Shown here: piece by piece, positions 9,998-18,275 of the stretch
Position numbering within the stretch: position 1 is the stretch's first letter
Layout: each line of letters opens with the position of its first letter
Assembly (NCBI RefSeq): GCF_041295575.1
Contig: NZ_CP160452.1
Coordinates: 3,224,001-3,288,000 of the forward strand
Direction of reading: 5' to 3'
Length of the DNA stretch: 64,000 nucleotides
DNA from: Sporosarcina pasteurii
GTDB lineage: Bacteria; Bacillota; Bacilli; Bacillales_A; Planococcaceae
Notes under the pieces: model-generated
The model's database searches: none
Told to the model about the DNA's origin: nothing
Seen by the model: only the letters and a program-made list of their open reading frames with translations
Made by a program: the position numbers and the translations under genes

Positions 9998-11371
9998 TCA
10001 CTCAACTACTTCTAATAAGGATTTAGCTTTATTCACAGTTTCCATAAACTCTGCTGCCGGCTCGGACTTCTCAACAACTCCTGCTCCGGCTTGCACATAC
10101 GCTTTTCCTTGGTGAATAAACATCGTTCGAATCGTTAGGGCGAAGTCTATATTTCCATTAAAACCGATATAGCCAATTGCACCACCGTAAATTCCTCGAT
10201 GCACTTCTTCTAACTCATCTATCAATTCCATTGCTCTTTCTTTCGGAGAACCCGTTACAGTGCCCGCCGGCAAACAAGTCGTCAACGCATCGAGCGGATG
10301 TAAGCCTAGCGCTAACTGGCCTTCCACTTCTGATACGAGATGCATTACATGCTCATAATGAACAACTTCTTTATGCTTCGTCACTTGTACAGTTCCCGGT
10401 TCACAAACTTTTTTTGCTTCTTCGCGCCCAAGTGCTACGAGCATATCGTGTTCCATCAACTCTTTCGGATCATTCTTTAATTCTCGCTCTAGTTTTCGAT
10501 TTTCGGCCTCATCCTTCGTCCGCTTTCTCGTCCCGGCAATCGGATTCGTCATCATCGTTCCTTCTGTCACACGAACAAGACTCTCAGGAGATGCCCCAAC
10601 AATCACGGAATCCCCTATTTCCATGTAATACATATAAGGCGAAGGGTTTTGCTTGCGCAACTTTCGATACAGCAGAAAAGGATTCCCTTCGAAATCTGCT
10701 TCCAATCGTCTAGACAATACAATTTGTTCCACTTCTCCTGCGCGAATAAACTGTTGCCCTCTTTTCACGAGGTCTTCAAACTGTCTTTGAGACAGTGGAC
10801 AACTAAACTCACCTAGCGTAAATGCTGTATCTTTCACTTCTTTCCCGTAGAGGATTTGCTCTGCAAGTTCCTCAAGATTTTCATGCTTTTTCACAATATC
10901 CGTTTCCGTCCGTACAATCGTCACTTCATTCAAAATATGATCAAACACAATCAACGTTTCAAATATATTGAGATACACTTCTGGCACCTCAAACTCGTTG
11001 TGCAATGTTTTTCCTAAATCCCGCCCCGCCCCATAACTGACATACCCGACAGCTCCACCAGCAAAAGGAAACTCAACACTATCGGAAATCCTTGGCATGA
11101 GTCGTTTTAAAAGCGTAAAAATATCGCCTTCATGTACATACGTCTTTTTTGATGCATAGATGAACTCTTTTATTTTACGTCCGCTACCTGAATAAGATTT
11201 AATTGGATCCATGCCGATAAATGAATAACGTCCGGAATCCTCATGTTTTACACTACTTTCCAATAAAAACTTCTGCTTACCTTGCAACCTTCTAAATATT
11301 AAAATGGGTGTTAAAGAGTCCCCATTAATTTTTTTCATTGTCGTACGTAAACTCTTCTGCTCTACACTCAT
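9998..11371 (-). CDS. trpE: Anthranilate synthase component I
   Basis: TrpE converts chorismate to anthranilate using ammonia from a glutaminase partner. The roughly 457-residue protein has the N-terminal TrpE_N domain (with an LLESS-type feedback-site motif near residue 41 of the longer reading) and a C-terminal chorismate-binding domain containing PIAGTRKRT, ELMEHDMLV, LPAGTVTGSPKERAME and YGGAIGYIGF. ATG 11371 is preferred because GAGG sits nine bases upstream; ATG 11386 is the alternative. It is first in the operon, behind a T-box leader. No trpG is present, so the glutaminase is probably shared with folate synthesis elsewhere (PabA type), as in Bacillus. Confidence 0.96.
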   Translation of the reverse strand: MSVEQKSLRTTMKKINGDSLTPILIFRRLQGKQKFLLESSVKHEDSGRYSFIGMDPIKSYSGSGRKIKEFIYASKKTYVHEGDIFTLLKRLMPRISDSVEFPFAGGAVGYVSYGAGRDLGKTLHNEFEVPEVYLNIFETLIVFDHILNEVTIVRTETDIVKKHENLEELAEQILYGKEVKDTAFTLGEFSCPLSQRQFEDLVKRGQQFIRAGEVEQIVLSRRLEADFEGNPFLLYRKLRKQNPSPYMYYMEIGDSVIVGASPESLVRVTEGTMMTNPIAGTRKRTKDEAENRKLERELKNDPKELMEHDMLVALGREEAKKVCEPGTVQVTKHKEVVHYEHVMHLVSEVEGQLALGLHPLDALTTCLPAGTVTGSPKERAMELIDELEEVHRGIYGGAIGYIGFNGNIDFALTIRTMFIHQGKAYVQAGAGVVEKSEPAAEFMETVNKAKSLLEVVE

Positions 11372-11402
11372 CTCTACTCGCCTCATCTCATCTTTTTTAA
11401 AT

Positions 11403-11700
11403 AAAAAAAGCCCTCTGCAAAAGGACAGATTAGTCCAATTGCAGAGGACGGAATGACCGCGTTGCCACCTCTCGTTGAAGTATTGCTACTTCCACTTTGC
11501 GTGTCTTTACAACTAGTTACACGAAAGACACATCCCTTAACGCAGGATTGACGTTCTTTTTGAATACACTCAAAAAGACTCTCATAAGTCCATTCACAAA
11601 GGTCGCGTATCAGTTCTCACCACCCACTGATTCTCTATAAACGCATCCCTAAGCTACTCTTCTTATTCAATAATTTCTCAGCTATTCTCATCTCAACTAA
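11403..11700 (-). promoter_or_regulatory. T-box leader (tRNA-Trp sensing) of the trp operon
   Basis: On the minus strand the leader carries an AGAGTAG-type stem I motif, a specifier loop GAATGGACTTATGAG with codon TGG (complement of 11590-11592) followed by the conserved purine, the T-box core AGGTGGCAACGCGGT (complement of 11455-11469) and a terminator. The terminator stem pairs CCTCTGCAA with TTGCAGAGG (11412-11447) and ends in seven T residues. Uncharged tRNA-Trp would pair with the specifier and T-box, form the antiterminator and allow transcription of trpEDCFBA. The T-box core differs slightly from the usual GGTGGNACCGCG. Motif-based call. Confidence 0.9.
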
Positions 11701-11760
11701 ACTATCCGTAGGCGATACCGCTATCGGTACCTTCTGCCTCTCATAAAACTTCATGATCTT

Positions 11761-11789
11761 ATCATAAATGAGGAAAAATGAATTGTCAA
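11761..11789 (-). promoter_or_regulatory. Sigma-A promoter of the trp operon
   Basis: On the minus strand a perfect TTGACA (-35, 11789-11784) is separated by 17 bp from TATGAT (-10, 11766-11761). The transcript would start near 11754, just ahead of the T-box leader. Confidence 0.85.
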
Positions 11790-11906
11790 CACTTTCTGTT
11801 AATTCAAATAAAACAAATGTTTTTTTCTAACTTGAATTACTTTCGAATCGTGATAAAAATGTTAGGGGAAAAGCATGTTTAAATAATCTTGTATCATGGT
11901 ATCTTC

Positions 11907-12246
11907 GTTGACTGGAGTGGAGGGTGGCGACTCCGGTGGGATTAGCGAAAGCCGTAACGAAGAACGGCTTTTGCGACCGAAAAGCGAAGCGTTTGGGAGC
12001 AGGTATATCCTAGAGGATGCCTTAATTTCTGCAAAAACCGCAGAAACACGGCAAATCGCAATCTGCGCTTTGCGATTGGCTTACCGCGGCCCCACGGAAA
12101 TAGTGAAAGCTGAAGGAGGCGGTTAGATGCGACAAGCATAAGACGAATTAACGGAGTAGCGTTTTTTGCTACGCAGTTAATTTGCTTATGACTCGAGCAT
12201 CTGCCTCCTGAAGTTGGAAAAGCACCCGCCCGGAACGGAAATCAAC
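11907..12246. repeat. Structured repeat-like non-coding element
   Basis: The 340-bp element begins GTTGACTGGAGTGGAGGG and ends CGGAACGGAAATCAAC. The ends form an imperfect terminal inverted repeat (GTTGA...TCAAC, with complementary GGGTGG and CACCC). Inside are several nested hairpins, including a long one at about 12114-12211 whose arms pair GGAGGC with GCCTCC, GATGC with GCATC, CATAAG with CTTATG and GTAGC with GCTAC around a T6 loop. GC content is higher than in the flanks. From memory, similar GACTGGAG...GGAAATCAAC elements are dispersed in many Bacillaceae and Planococcaceae genomes with unknown role. The plus-strand ORF inside is a by-product of the structure. Confidence 0.6.
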
Positions 12247-12360
12247 ATTGTTTGTTAAGGACCCCATAATTGAATTTCACCAATTGGTTAGATAAACTTA
12301 TGTAAACAATAAGGAAATTATACACATGTTAAAATATCGGAAATAGATAGGATGACACTG

Positions 12361-13065
12361 ATGCGAATTAATAAATTTTTAAGCTCGGCCGGGATTGTTT
12401 CAAGACGCGGGGCTGATAAGTGGATTGAAGATGGGCGAATTACGATTAACGGGCAACCCGCCGAGTTAGGAAGCCGCGTCAATGAAGGCGATGAAGTCCG
12501 CGTAGACGGAAAACCAGTTCAACTTGAAACAGAACTTGTTTACATCGCATTGAATAAACCCGTTGGCATTACAAGTACAACTGAACGCCATATTGAAGGC
12601 AATGTCGTTGACTTCGTTAATCATCCGCTGCGCATTTTCCATATCGGAAGACTCGACAAAGACTCAAATGGCCTTTTACTTTTAACGAATGACGGAGATA
12701 TTGTCAATGAAATTTTACGTGAAGAACATGGCCATGAAAAAGAATACATCGTCACCGTCGATAAACCCATCACAAAAGAATTTATTCGTAAAATGGAGTC
12801 GGGCGTTGAAATTCTTGGCACAACGACAAAACGTTGTAAAGTTCGCCAACTAGGCCCTCGTAAATTCAACATTACCTTGACGCAGGGCTTAAACCGACAA
12901 ATTCGTCGCATGTGTTCAGCGCTTGGCTATACAGTTCGCACGTTACAACGAACGCGGATTCTCAACATCCATCTTGGGAATTTACCAATTGGCCAATGGC
13001 GTGACCTGACGAAAAAAGAACTTGATGAAATGTTTACCATGCTGAACTATAAGCCAAATAAATAA
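12361..13065 (+). CDS. rluF: 23S rRNA pseudouridine synthase, RluF-like
   Basis: The protein has an N-terminal S4 RNA-binding domain (MRINKFLSSAGIVSRRGADKW onwards) and a RsuA/RluB/E/F catalytic domain with the active-site aspartate in HIGRLDKDSNGLLLLTNDG. The GLNRQIRRMC motif and the RTRILNIHLG segment match the RluF branch, which modifies the uridine near position 2604 of 23S rRNA in Escherichia coli. ATG 12361 has AGG nine bases upstream; an in-frame ATG at 12352 is possible. The gene stands alone, convergent with dacC. Confidence 0.85.
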   Translation: MRINKFLSSAGIVSRRGADKWIEDGRITINGQPAELGSRVNEGDEVRVDGKPVQLETELVYIALNKPVGITSTTERHIEGNVVDFVNHPLRIFHIGRLDKDSNGLLLLTNDGDIVNEILREEHGHEKEYIVTVDKPITKEFIRKMESGVEILGTTTKRCKVRQLGPRKFNITLTQGLNRQIRRMCSALGYTVRTLQRTRILNIHLGNLPIGQWRDLTKKELDEMFTMLNYKPNK

Positions 13066-13071
13066 ACAATC

Positions 13072-13110
13072 AACAATTCCCACCAATCGTCACATTTGGT
13101 GGGAATTGTT
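13072..13110. terminator. Bidirectional terminator between rluF-like gene and dacC
   Basis: A perfect 15-bp stem (AACAATTCCCACCAA at 13072-13086 and its complement at 13096-13110) with a nine-base loop lies between two convergent genes. T residues follow it on both strands. It starts directly at the dacC stop codon. Confidence 0.85.
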
Positions 13111-14670
13111 TTAGTTGACCTCATCGCCTGCCAACATCACGACGATTTGATCGATAACATCATAGGTGGAGTCGTCTAAATGGTTATTAATAATAACAGA
13201 GAAAATCAGGTCATCTCCATCTGACTTTTCGACATAACCTGCCAATGATGTAACACCGTTTAACGTCCCAGTTTTGGCCCGTACTTTTCCAGTCGCGACT
13301 GTATTTGACATTCGATAGCGAAGTGTGCCCCCTTGAAATCTTTCATCATATCCAGCAATCGGCAAGGATTCTAAAAAAGCTGGATACCAACTTTTTTCTT
13401 GCGCAACATACAATAACTTCGTCACCTCATTTGTCGTAACAAGTGTTTTATGTGACATGCCTGAACCATCACGAAATAACATCGTATTTGTTTCAAGCCC
13501 CATTTTGTTGAGGGTATCATTCATGACAACATGTCCCTTGTCCCAACTGCCTTCTCCGCCGACAACTTTCCCCATTTCTTTCACCAACACTTCGCCGTGC
13601 CCGTTGTTGCTCAGTTTCATAAAAGGTATGAGCAGTTCTTCTAAAGGCATTGAACTATTTTCAGTTAACTGAACAGCCCCTTTTGGTTTTTCTCTGTGCT
13701 CCACTTTGTAAACCTTTGGCAGTTGAATGCCTTGTTTTTCGAGCGTATCTTTAAATAAGTGAACTGTATAGGTTGTGGGTTCCCAAACAGATGCCCAAAT
13801 TCTTGTCTTTTGTGCCCCGACTGGAATCGTTCCTTTGACAACAATCGTATTTGTTCCATGTACCCGTTCTGCCGTAAGAGACTTGTCCCTTTTTTTCTGT
13901 ACGGTTTTCGTTTCATTCTTAATATGGACATAATCATTGTTAGGGGACAAGCCAATCATTGCTTCTTCTCCAGCTTTTGCCCCCGGATATACTTCAACAA
14001 TGACAGTTCCCGCATCATAGTCATCATTAGGTGACAAAGTTAACGCAGATATTTGAGCACCGGTGTAGTAAGGTTCATCAGACCAATTTAAGTCTTGAGA
14101 CAGACGAATAGTGTCATACCACGTATCATCCCCGTAAAAATTCCCATGAATTGTATGAATCCCTTTTTCCTTAACTGTTTTTGCGAATGCCGTTAAATCT
14201 TCTTGCACTAAAGTTGGATCACCTTGTCCAACTAAATAAATGTCTCCTTGTAAAATTCCATCTTTAATCTTTCCATCTGTATAGACTGCCGTTTTAAAGG
14301 CGTGATCACTTCCGAGTCTTTCTAATGCGGTCGCCGCTGTAAATAATTTCATGACAGACGCAGGTCGAACCCGAACACCACCGTTATTTTCATATAACAA
14401 CTTACCATCCGATGCGCGACGTATACTGATTGTAGTGGTTGCACCTTGCAATCTTGAATCTTGTAATACTTTATTGATCCCATCGAATTGCTCTTCATCA
14501 TGTAGTTCTATCTGTTCGGCAGGTGTAGTTGATTCAAGAAATACCGCTTCTTTTGAGGGACTCGGTTCAATTTCATGTTCATCTCCACGCGACTTCCAAA
14601 AATACATCGTTAAAATTAATACGAGTACAGTGACAAAACTTATCCATTTCCATAAGCGTCTCTTTTTCAA
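13111..14670 (-). CDS. dacC: D-alanyl-D-alanine carboxypeptidase/endopeptidase, PBP4 type (S13)
   Basis: This 519-residue membrane-anchored or secreted penicillin-binding protein trims D-Ala from peptidoglycan peptides or opens cross-links. It has an N-terminal membrane anchor (residues 9-25), the SxxK motif SVMK at 105-108, the second motif SNN (in LSNNGHGE) and the KTG motif (RAKTGTLNG), with the large inserted domain between the first two motifs that defines family S13. The start is TTG 14670, supported by GGAGGAGG seven bases upstream. It is transcribed divergently from mgtE. Confidence 0.92.
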   Translation of the reverse strand: MKKRRLWKWISFVTVLVLILTMYFWKSRGDEHEIEPSPSKEAVFLESTTPAEQIELHDEEQFDGINKVLQDSRLQGATTTISIRRASDGKLLYENNGGVRVRPASVMKLFTAATALERLGSDHAFKTAVYTDGKIKDGILQGDIYLVGQGDPTLVQEDLTAFAKTVKEKGIHTIHGNFYGDDTWYDTIRLSQDLNWSDEPYYTGAQISALTLSPNDDYDAGTVIVEVYPGAKAGEEAMIGLSPNNDYVHIKNETKTVQKKRDKSLTAERVHGTNTIVVKGTIPVGAQKTRIWASVWEPTTYTVHLFKDTLEKQGIQLPKVYKVEHREKPKGAVQLTENSSMPLEELLIPFMKLSNNGHGEVLVKEMGKVVGGEGSWDKGHVVMNDTLNKMGLETNTMLFRDGSGMSHKTLVTTNEVTKLLYVAQEKSWYPAFLESLPIAGYDERFQGGTLRYRMSNTVATGKVRAKTGTLNGVTSLAGYVEKSDGDDLIFSVIINNHLDDSTYDVIDQIVVMLAGDEVN

Positions 14671-14742
14671 TTTAGAACCTCCTCCATCAATGTTTTTAAA
14701 CGTTTAAACTGGGGGATGAATAAAAGAAGCGAGGTGGATACA

Positions 14743-16101
14743 TTGAATAAAAAGGATGATAAAGAAGGGTTAACCCGAGGAACGATACAACTATTAAAAG
14801 ATGGTAAAAAGGATATCTTTCGTGAATTAATAGAAGAATTAAAACCATATGATCAAGCAATGCTCTATCAAAATATACCAACCAAGCATAAACCATTGTT
14901 TCTTGAATTACTTACATTATTAGAAGTAACAGGACTTTTAAGACATTTATCTAAAGACGAGCAGCTTCTCGTATTGAAAACATTAGACCCGAAACGGGCG
15001 ACAGACATTTTAGATTTAATGGAAGTTGATGACCTGGCTTTCCTGTTAGACGACCTTTCTCTTAAGGAGATTGACAACCTCATTGTGAAAATGCAATTAG
15101 AAGAGATGGAAATCCTTCGCCGTATTATGCGCTATCCTAAGAAAACAGCAGGGAGAGTTATGACGACAAGGTATATATGGGTTCATCACTCATATACCGT
15201 TGAACAGGCAATTCATAAACTTAAAAGTTTTAGAAATATCGCGGCGTATATTAACTATTTATATGTGATTGACGATGATAAAAAGTTAATTGGCGTTGTT
15301 TCTTACCGCGACCTGCTACTCGCTGATTTGAATAAATGCATTGAGATGTTTATGGAGAAGAATGTTGTGAAAATTGACGGTCTAACAAAACAGGAAGAAG
15401 CTGCAAAAATTATTGGCCGATATGATTTTGTTTCTTTACCCGTAACAGATGAGAACAATATTCTTGTTGGAATCATTACCGTGGATGACATTTTAGATAT
15501 CGTTGTTCAAGAAGCCAATGAAGATATTGAAAAACTACTCGCCACAGGTAAGGAAATTACCTTTCAAACGAACCCATTTGTTGCCGCTCGTAGGAGAATG
15601 CCTTGGTTAATTTTATTATTATTTATCGGGCTCGTCTCAGGCGGAATTATTGAACGTTTTGAAAATACATTAGAAACCGTCGTTGCACTTGCATTTTTCA
15701 TGCCCATGATTGCCGGAATGACAGGGAATACAGGTACGCAATCACTTGCTGTTGTTGTCCGTGGGCTTGTCTCTGAAGACTTAAACTTCAAAAAGGCGAG
15801 TCAGCTTTTATTTCGAGAATTGTTAGTCGGCATAATTATAGGAATTACATGTGCTATTTTCATCGCAATGATTGCCTATGTATGGCGTGGTAGTTTAGCA
15901 CTCGGCTTGGTAGTTGGAGCGTCTCTTCTCGCTACCCTAATCATCGGAACACTCGCTGGCACAGTGATTCCGCTAATCCTATACAAATTAAAAGCAGACC
16001 CAGCCGTTGCATCCGGTCCACTCATTACGACAATAAACGATATTTTATCGTTACTAATTTACTTTGGCATTGCGACGATGTTTATTTCAAATCTCATGTA
16101 A
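14743..16101 (+). CDS. mgtE: Magnesium transporter MgtE
   Basis: MgtE is a gated Mg2+ channel. The protein shows the N-terminal MgtE_N superhelical domain, two CBS domains (around TAGRVMTTRYIWVH and LTKQEEAAKIIGRYDF) and a five-helix membrane domain with the conserved MPMIAGMTGNTGTQS pore motif and DPAVASGPLITTINDI. TTG 14743 is chosen as start because GAGGTG lies six bases upstream. ATG 14716 directly abuts its only purine tract. No M-box riboswitch was recognised in the short divergent promoter region, which instead holds the 14-bp palindrome TTTAAACGTTTAAA at 14695-14708. Confidence 0.95.
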   Translation: MNKKDDKEGLTRGTIQLLKDGKKDIFRELIEELKPYDQAMLYQNIPTKHKPLFLELLTLLEVTGLLRHLSKDEQLLVLKTLDPKRATDILDLMEVDDLAFLLDDLSLKEIDNLIVKMQLEEMEILRRIMRYPKKTAGRVMTTRYIWVHHSYTVEQAIHKLKSFRNIAAYINYLYVIDDDKKLIGVVSYRDLLLADLNKCIEMFMEKNVVKIDGLTKQEEAAKIIGRYDFVSLPVTDENNILVGIITVDDILDIVVQEANEDIEKLLATGKEITFQTNPFVAARRRMPWLILLLFIGLVSGGIIERFENTLETVVALAFFMPMIAGMTGNTGTQSLAVVVRGLVSEDLNFKKASQLLFRELLVGIIIGITCAIFIAMIAYVWRGSLALGLVVGASLLATLIIGTLAGTVIPLILYKLKADPAVASGPLITTINDILSLLIYFGIATMFISNLM

Positions 16102-16255
16102 ATAAAGTGTACGTTAAAGAAAGAAGAATCATTCCTGAAAATATAAAAATCACAAACACAATAATGTGTTGTAATCCTACTCATTTAGCGCGCCATTATC
16201 ATGGCATAATCGTATCCAAATGACTCATCCTATAGTCAAGGAGATGAGGCCATTT

Positions 16256-16582
16256 ATGCTAAAACTATTGATTGTTAGCGTCTTTATGATCATGAGTTCA
16301 ACATTCACACAAACCCCAATGAATACGTATGCGCAATTTGAAGTTCCGGCCTATGCGAAATGGGGAGCGCTTGCGATGAAAGAGACACATTTTAAATATC
16401 CGAATGCTAAAATCATTGATTACTTATATGAAGGAAGCGAATTTAAAGAGCAGACAACGATTGCAAAATTTAAATTATGGTTGAAAGAAGAGGACAAAGA
16501 GTTCGGTGTATTGGTGAGAATTGAATTTACTACGGAATCAGAGGAAGTCGTTCACATTGAATTTCAAGAAACAACTCAATAA
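16256..16582 (+). CDS. Secreted DUF3889-like protein
   Basis: This small exported protein of about 108 residues has an N-terminal signal peptide (MLKLLIVSVFMIMSS, Ala-type cleavage near NTYAQ). Its mature part begins with the PAYAKWGALAMKET segment and contains YPNAKIIDYLYEG, a pattern I associate with the Bacillales DUF3889 family. Function is unknown. ATG 16256 has AAGGAG twelve bases upstream, which is a little far. ATG 16244 abuts the site and ATG 16220 lacks one. It appears monocistronic. Confidence 0.7.
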   Translation: MLKLLIVSVFMIMSSTFTQTPMNTYAQFEVPAYAKWGALAMKETHFKYPNAKIIDYLYEGSEFKEQTTIAKFKLWLKEEDKEFGVLVRIEFTTESEEVVHIEFQETTQ

Positions 16583-16595
16583 CACATGATTTAAT

Positions 16596-16627
16596 AAAAA
16601 AAGAGGCTGTCTATATAGACAACCTCT
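16596..16627 (-). terminator. Terminator of the CoA-transferase gene
   Basis: The stem AGAGG(C/T)TGTC with a short AT loop is followed by seven T residues on the minus strand. It lies just past the stop at 16634 and could also stop the plus-strand gene ending at 16582. Confidence 0.85.
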
Positions 16628-16633
16628 CAACTT

Positions 16634-18148
16634 TTAAGCGTATTCCTTTACATGTTCTAGCATCGTACCGTTTTTCGCAAAGTTAGTATGCCACGAAAAA
16701 GCTTTTTCTAACACATGAGGTGTGTGACCGCCTCTTTCAAGTGCTTCTTCATAATACTCACGAAGCTGTTCGCGGTACATTGGGTGCGCACAGTTTTCAA
16801 TGATGAGTTCCACACGTTCTCTTGGTGCTAAACCACGTAAATCTGCATATCCTTGTTCTGTAACGATGACGTCAACATCATGTTCAGTATGGTCAACGTG
16901 AGAGACAAAAGGAACGATACTTGAGATGTCGCCGCCCTTTGCAATCGACTTCGTTACGAATATTGCCAGTCTAGCATTACGAGCAAAGTCTCCAGAACCG
17001 CCAATTCCGTTCATCATTTTAGTCCCTGACACATGCGTTGAGTTGACGTTTCCGTAAATATCCAACTCTAATGCTGTGTTAATTGAAATTAATCCGAGAC
17101 GACGAATGATTTCTGGGTGGTTGGACATTTCTTGTGGACGCATTACTAGCTTATCACGATATTCTTCGAAATTATTAAAGACTTGGTCCATTTTCTCTTC
17201 AGACAATGTAATGGAAGCACATGAAGCAAAACGAACTTTGCCCGCATCAATTAAATCAAATACTGCATCTTGAAGTACTTCCGAGTAAACCTCTAAGTCT
17301 TCAAATTCAGATTGAATCATGCCGTGAAGGACCGCATTTGCAACTGAACCGATACCTGATTGTAACGGTGCTAGTTTTTCAGTCAGTCTACCCGCAGCAA
17401 TTTCTGAGCGTAAAAATGTCAATAAATGACCGGCCATGATTTCTGTTTCCTCATCAGGATCTACGATTGTAGAAGGTGAGTCCAATTGATGAGTTAACAC
17501 AATGCCTTTTACTTTATCGACATCAATTGGAATTCCAACGGTACCAATTCGGTCATCTGCTTTCGTTAATTGAATTGGATCTCTTTCGCCTTGTTTTTCC
17601 AAGTCATACAAATCATGAACCCCTTCTAACGCTGGAGTTTGTGCTGTATTAATTTCAATAATGATTGACTTTGCATGCTTTGCAAATGCAAGTGAATTTC
17701 CTACAGAAGTTGAAGGAATGAGCATTCCATCCTCCGTAATTGAAACCGCTTCCACAATTGCGTAGTCGATTGGCTCGATGACTTCTGCTCGAATTAGTTC
17801 AGCAGTATGTGATAAATGATGGTCGACAAATAAATGTTCTCCAGCATTTATTTTATTCCTCATCACTGGGTCTGCTTGGAATGGCAAACGTTTATTGACA
17901 ATGCCAGACTCTGCGAGTAAACGATCAATATCCGAACCTAATGAAGCACCTGTAAAGACATTCACTTTAAACTTTTCGTTTTCCGCACGCTTCACCAATG
18001 CCAATGGAACGGCTTTCGCATCTCCCGCACGCGTAAAACCACTTATTCCAAGTGTCATGCCGTCTTCAATCCATGAAGCAGCTTCTTCCGCCGAGACAAT
18101 TGCATCTTTCAATTGGACATGTCTAATTCGTTCCATATGATTTTTCAT
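16634..18148 (-). CDS. Acetyl-CoA hydrolase / succinyl-CoA:acetate CoA-transferase family protein
   Basis: The roughly 504-residue enzyme belongs to the class I CoA-transferase family (Ach1, Cat1, AarC). It carries SGFTRAGDAKAVP near the N-terminus, an oxyanion-loop-like VANAVLHG, the candidate catalytic glutamate in EVYSEVLQDA, and the C-terminal GTKMMNGIGGSGDFARNA and VTEQGYADLRG motifs. It would exchange or hydrolyse CoA between acetyl-CoA and short acids, linking acetate and the TCA cycle. ATG 18148 follows AAAAGGAG with good spacing. The LytTR regulator gene is 127 bp upstream on the same strand and a pair of direct repeats lies between them. Confidence 0.9.
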   Translation of the reverse strand: MKNHMERIRHVQLKDAIVSAEEAASWIEDGMTLGISGFTRAGDAKAVPLALVKRAENEKFKVNVFTGASLGSDIDRLLAESGIVNKRLPFQADPVMRNKINAGEHLFVDHHLSHTAELIRAEVIEPIDYAIVEAVSITEDGMLIPSTSVGNSLAFAKHAKSIIIEINTAQTPALEGVHDLYDLEKQGERDPIQLTKADDRIGTVGIPIDVDKVKGIVLTHQLDSPSTIVDPDEETEIMAGHLLTFLRSEIAAGRLTEKLAPLQSGIGSVANAVLHGMIQSEFEDLEVYSEVLQDAVFDLIDAGKVRFASCASITLSEEKMDQVFNNFEEYRDKLVMRPQEMSNHPEIIRRLGLISINTALELDIYGNVNSTHVSGTKMMNGIGGSGDFARNARLAIFVTKSIAKGGDISSIVPFVSHVDHTEHDVDVIVTEQGYADLRGLAPRERVELIIENCAHPMYREQLREYYEEALERGGHTPHVLEKAFSWHTNFAKNGTMLEHVKEYA

Positions 18149-18235
18149 TAACTTATTCTCCTTTTCATAACTTTTAGTTAATTCTACCGTAAGGAGATAC
18201 ATGAAAGTGATTTTACGAACGGAACAAGAGAATAT

Positions 18236-18269
18236 GTCACTAAAGCAAGAAATAACGCACTTAAAGCAG
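18236..18269 (-). promoter_or_regulatory. Direct-repeat candidate operator for the LytTR regulator
   Basis: On the minus strand TGCTTTAAGTG and TGCTTTAGTGA start exactly 21 bp apart, two helical turns, between the lytTR-type gene and the CoA-transferase gene. LytTR domains such as AgrA bind direct repeats of about 9 bp with 12-13 bp between them, the same geometry. The assignment to this regulator is inferred. Confidence 0.45.
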
Positions 18270-18275
18270 AATCAG

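Noticed and set aside
10177-10713. A 178-codon open frame antisense to trpE
   Set aside because: It lies wholly inside trpE on the other strand, has a low-complexity Leu/Ser/His-rich sequence and no ribosome binding site. It is a shadow of trpE codon use.
11896-12126. Open frame of 76 codons (and an antisense frame of 65) inside the repeat-like element
   Set aside because: Both follow from the GC-rich hairpins of the element, with no ribosome binding site and no protein-like pattern.
14695-14708. 14-bp palindrome TTTAAACGTTTAAA between dacC and mgtE as an operator
   Set aside because: It consists mostly of A/T and no regulator gene is nearby. It may be a site, but a palindrome of this composition occurs by chance.
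14600-14750. M-box magnesium riboswitch before mgtE
   Set aside because: The interval between the divergent starts is about 70 bp, too short for an M-box, and none of its conserved motifs were seen.
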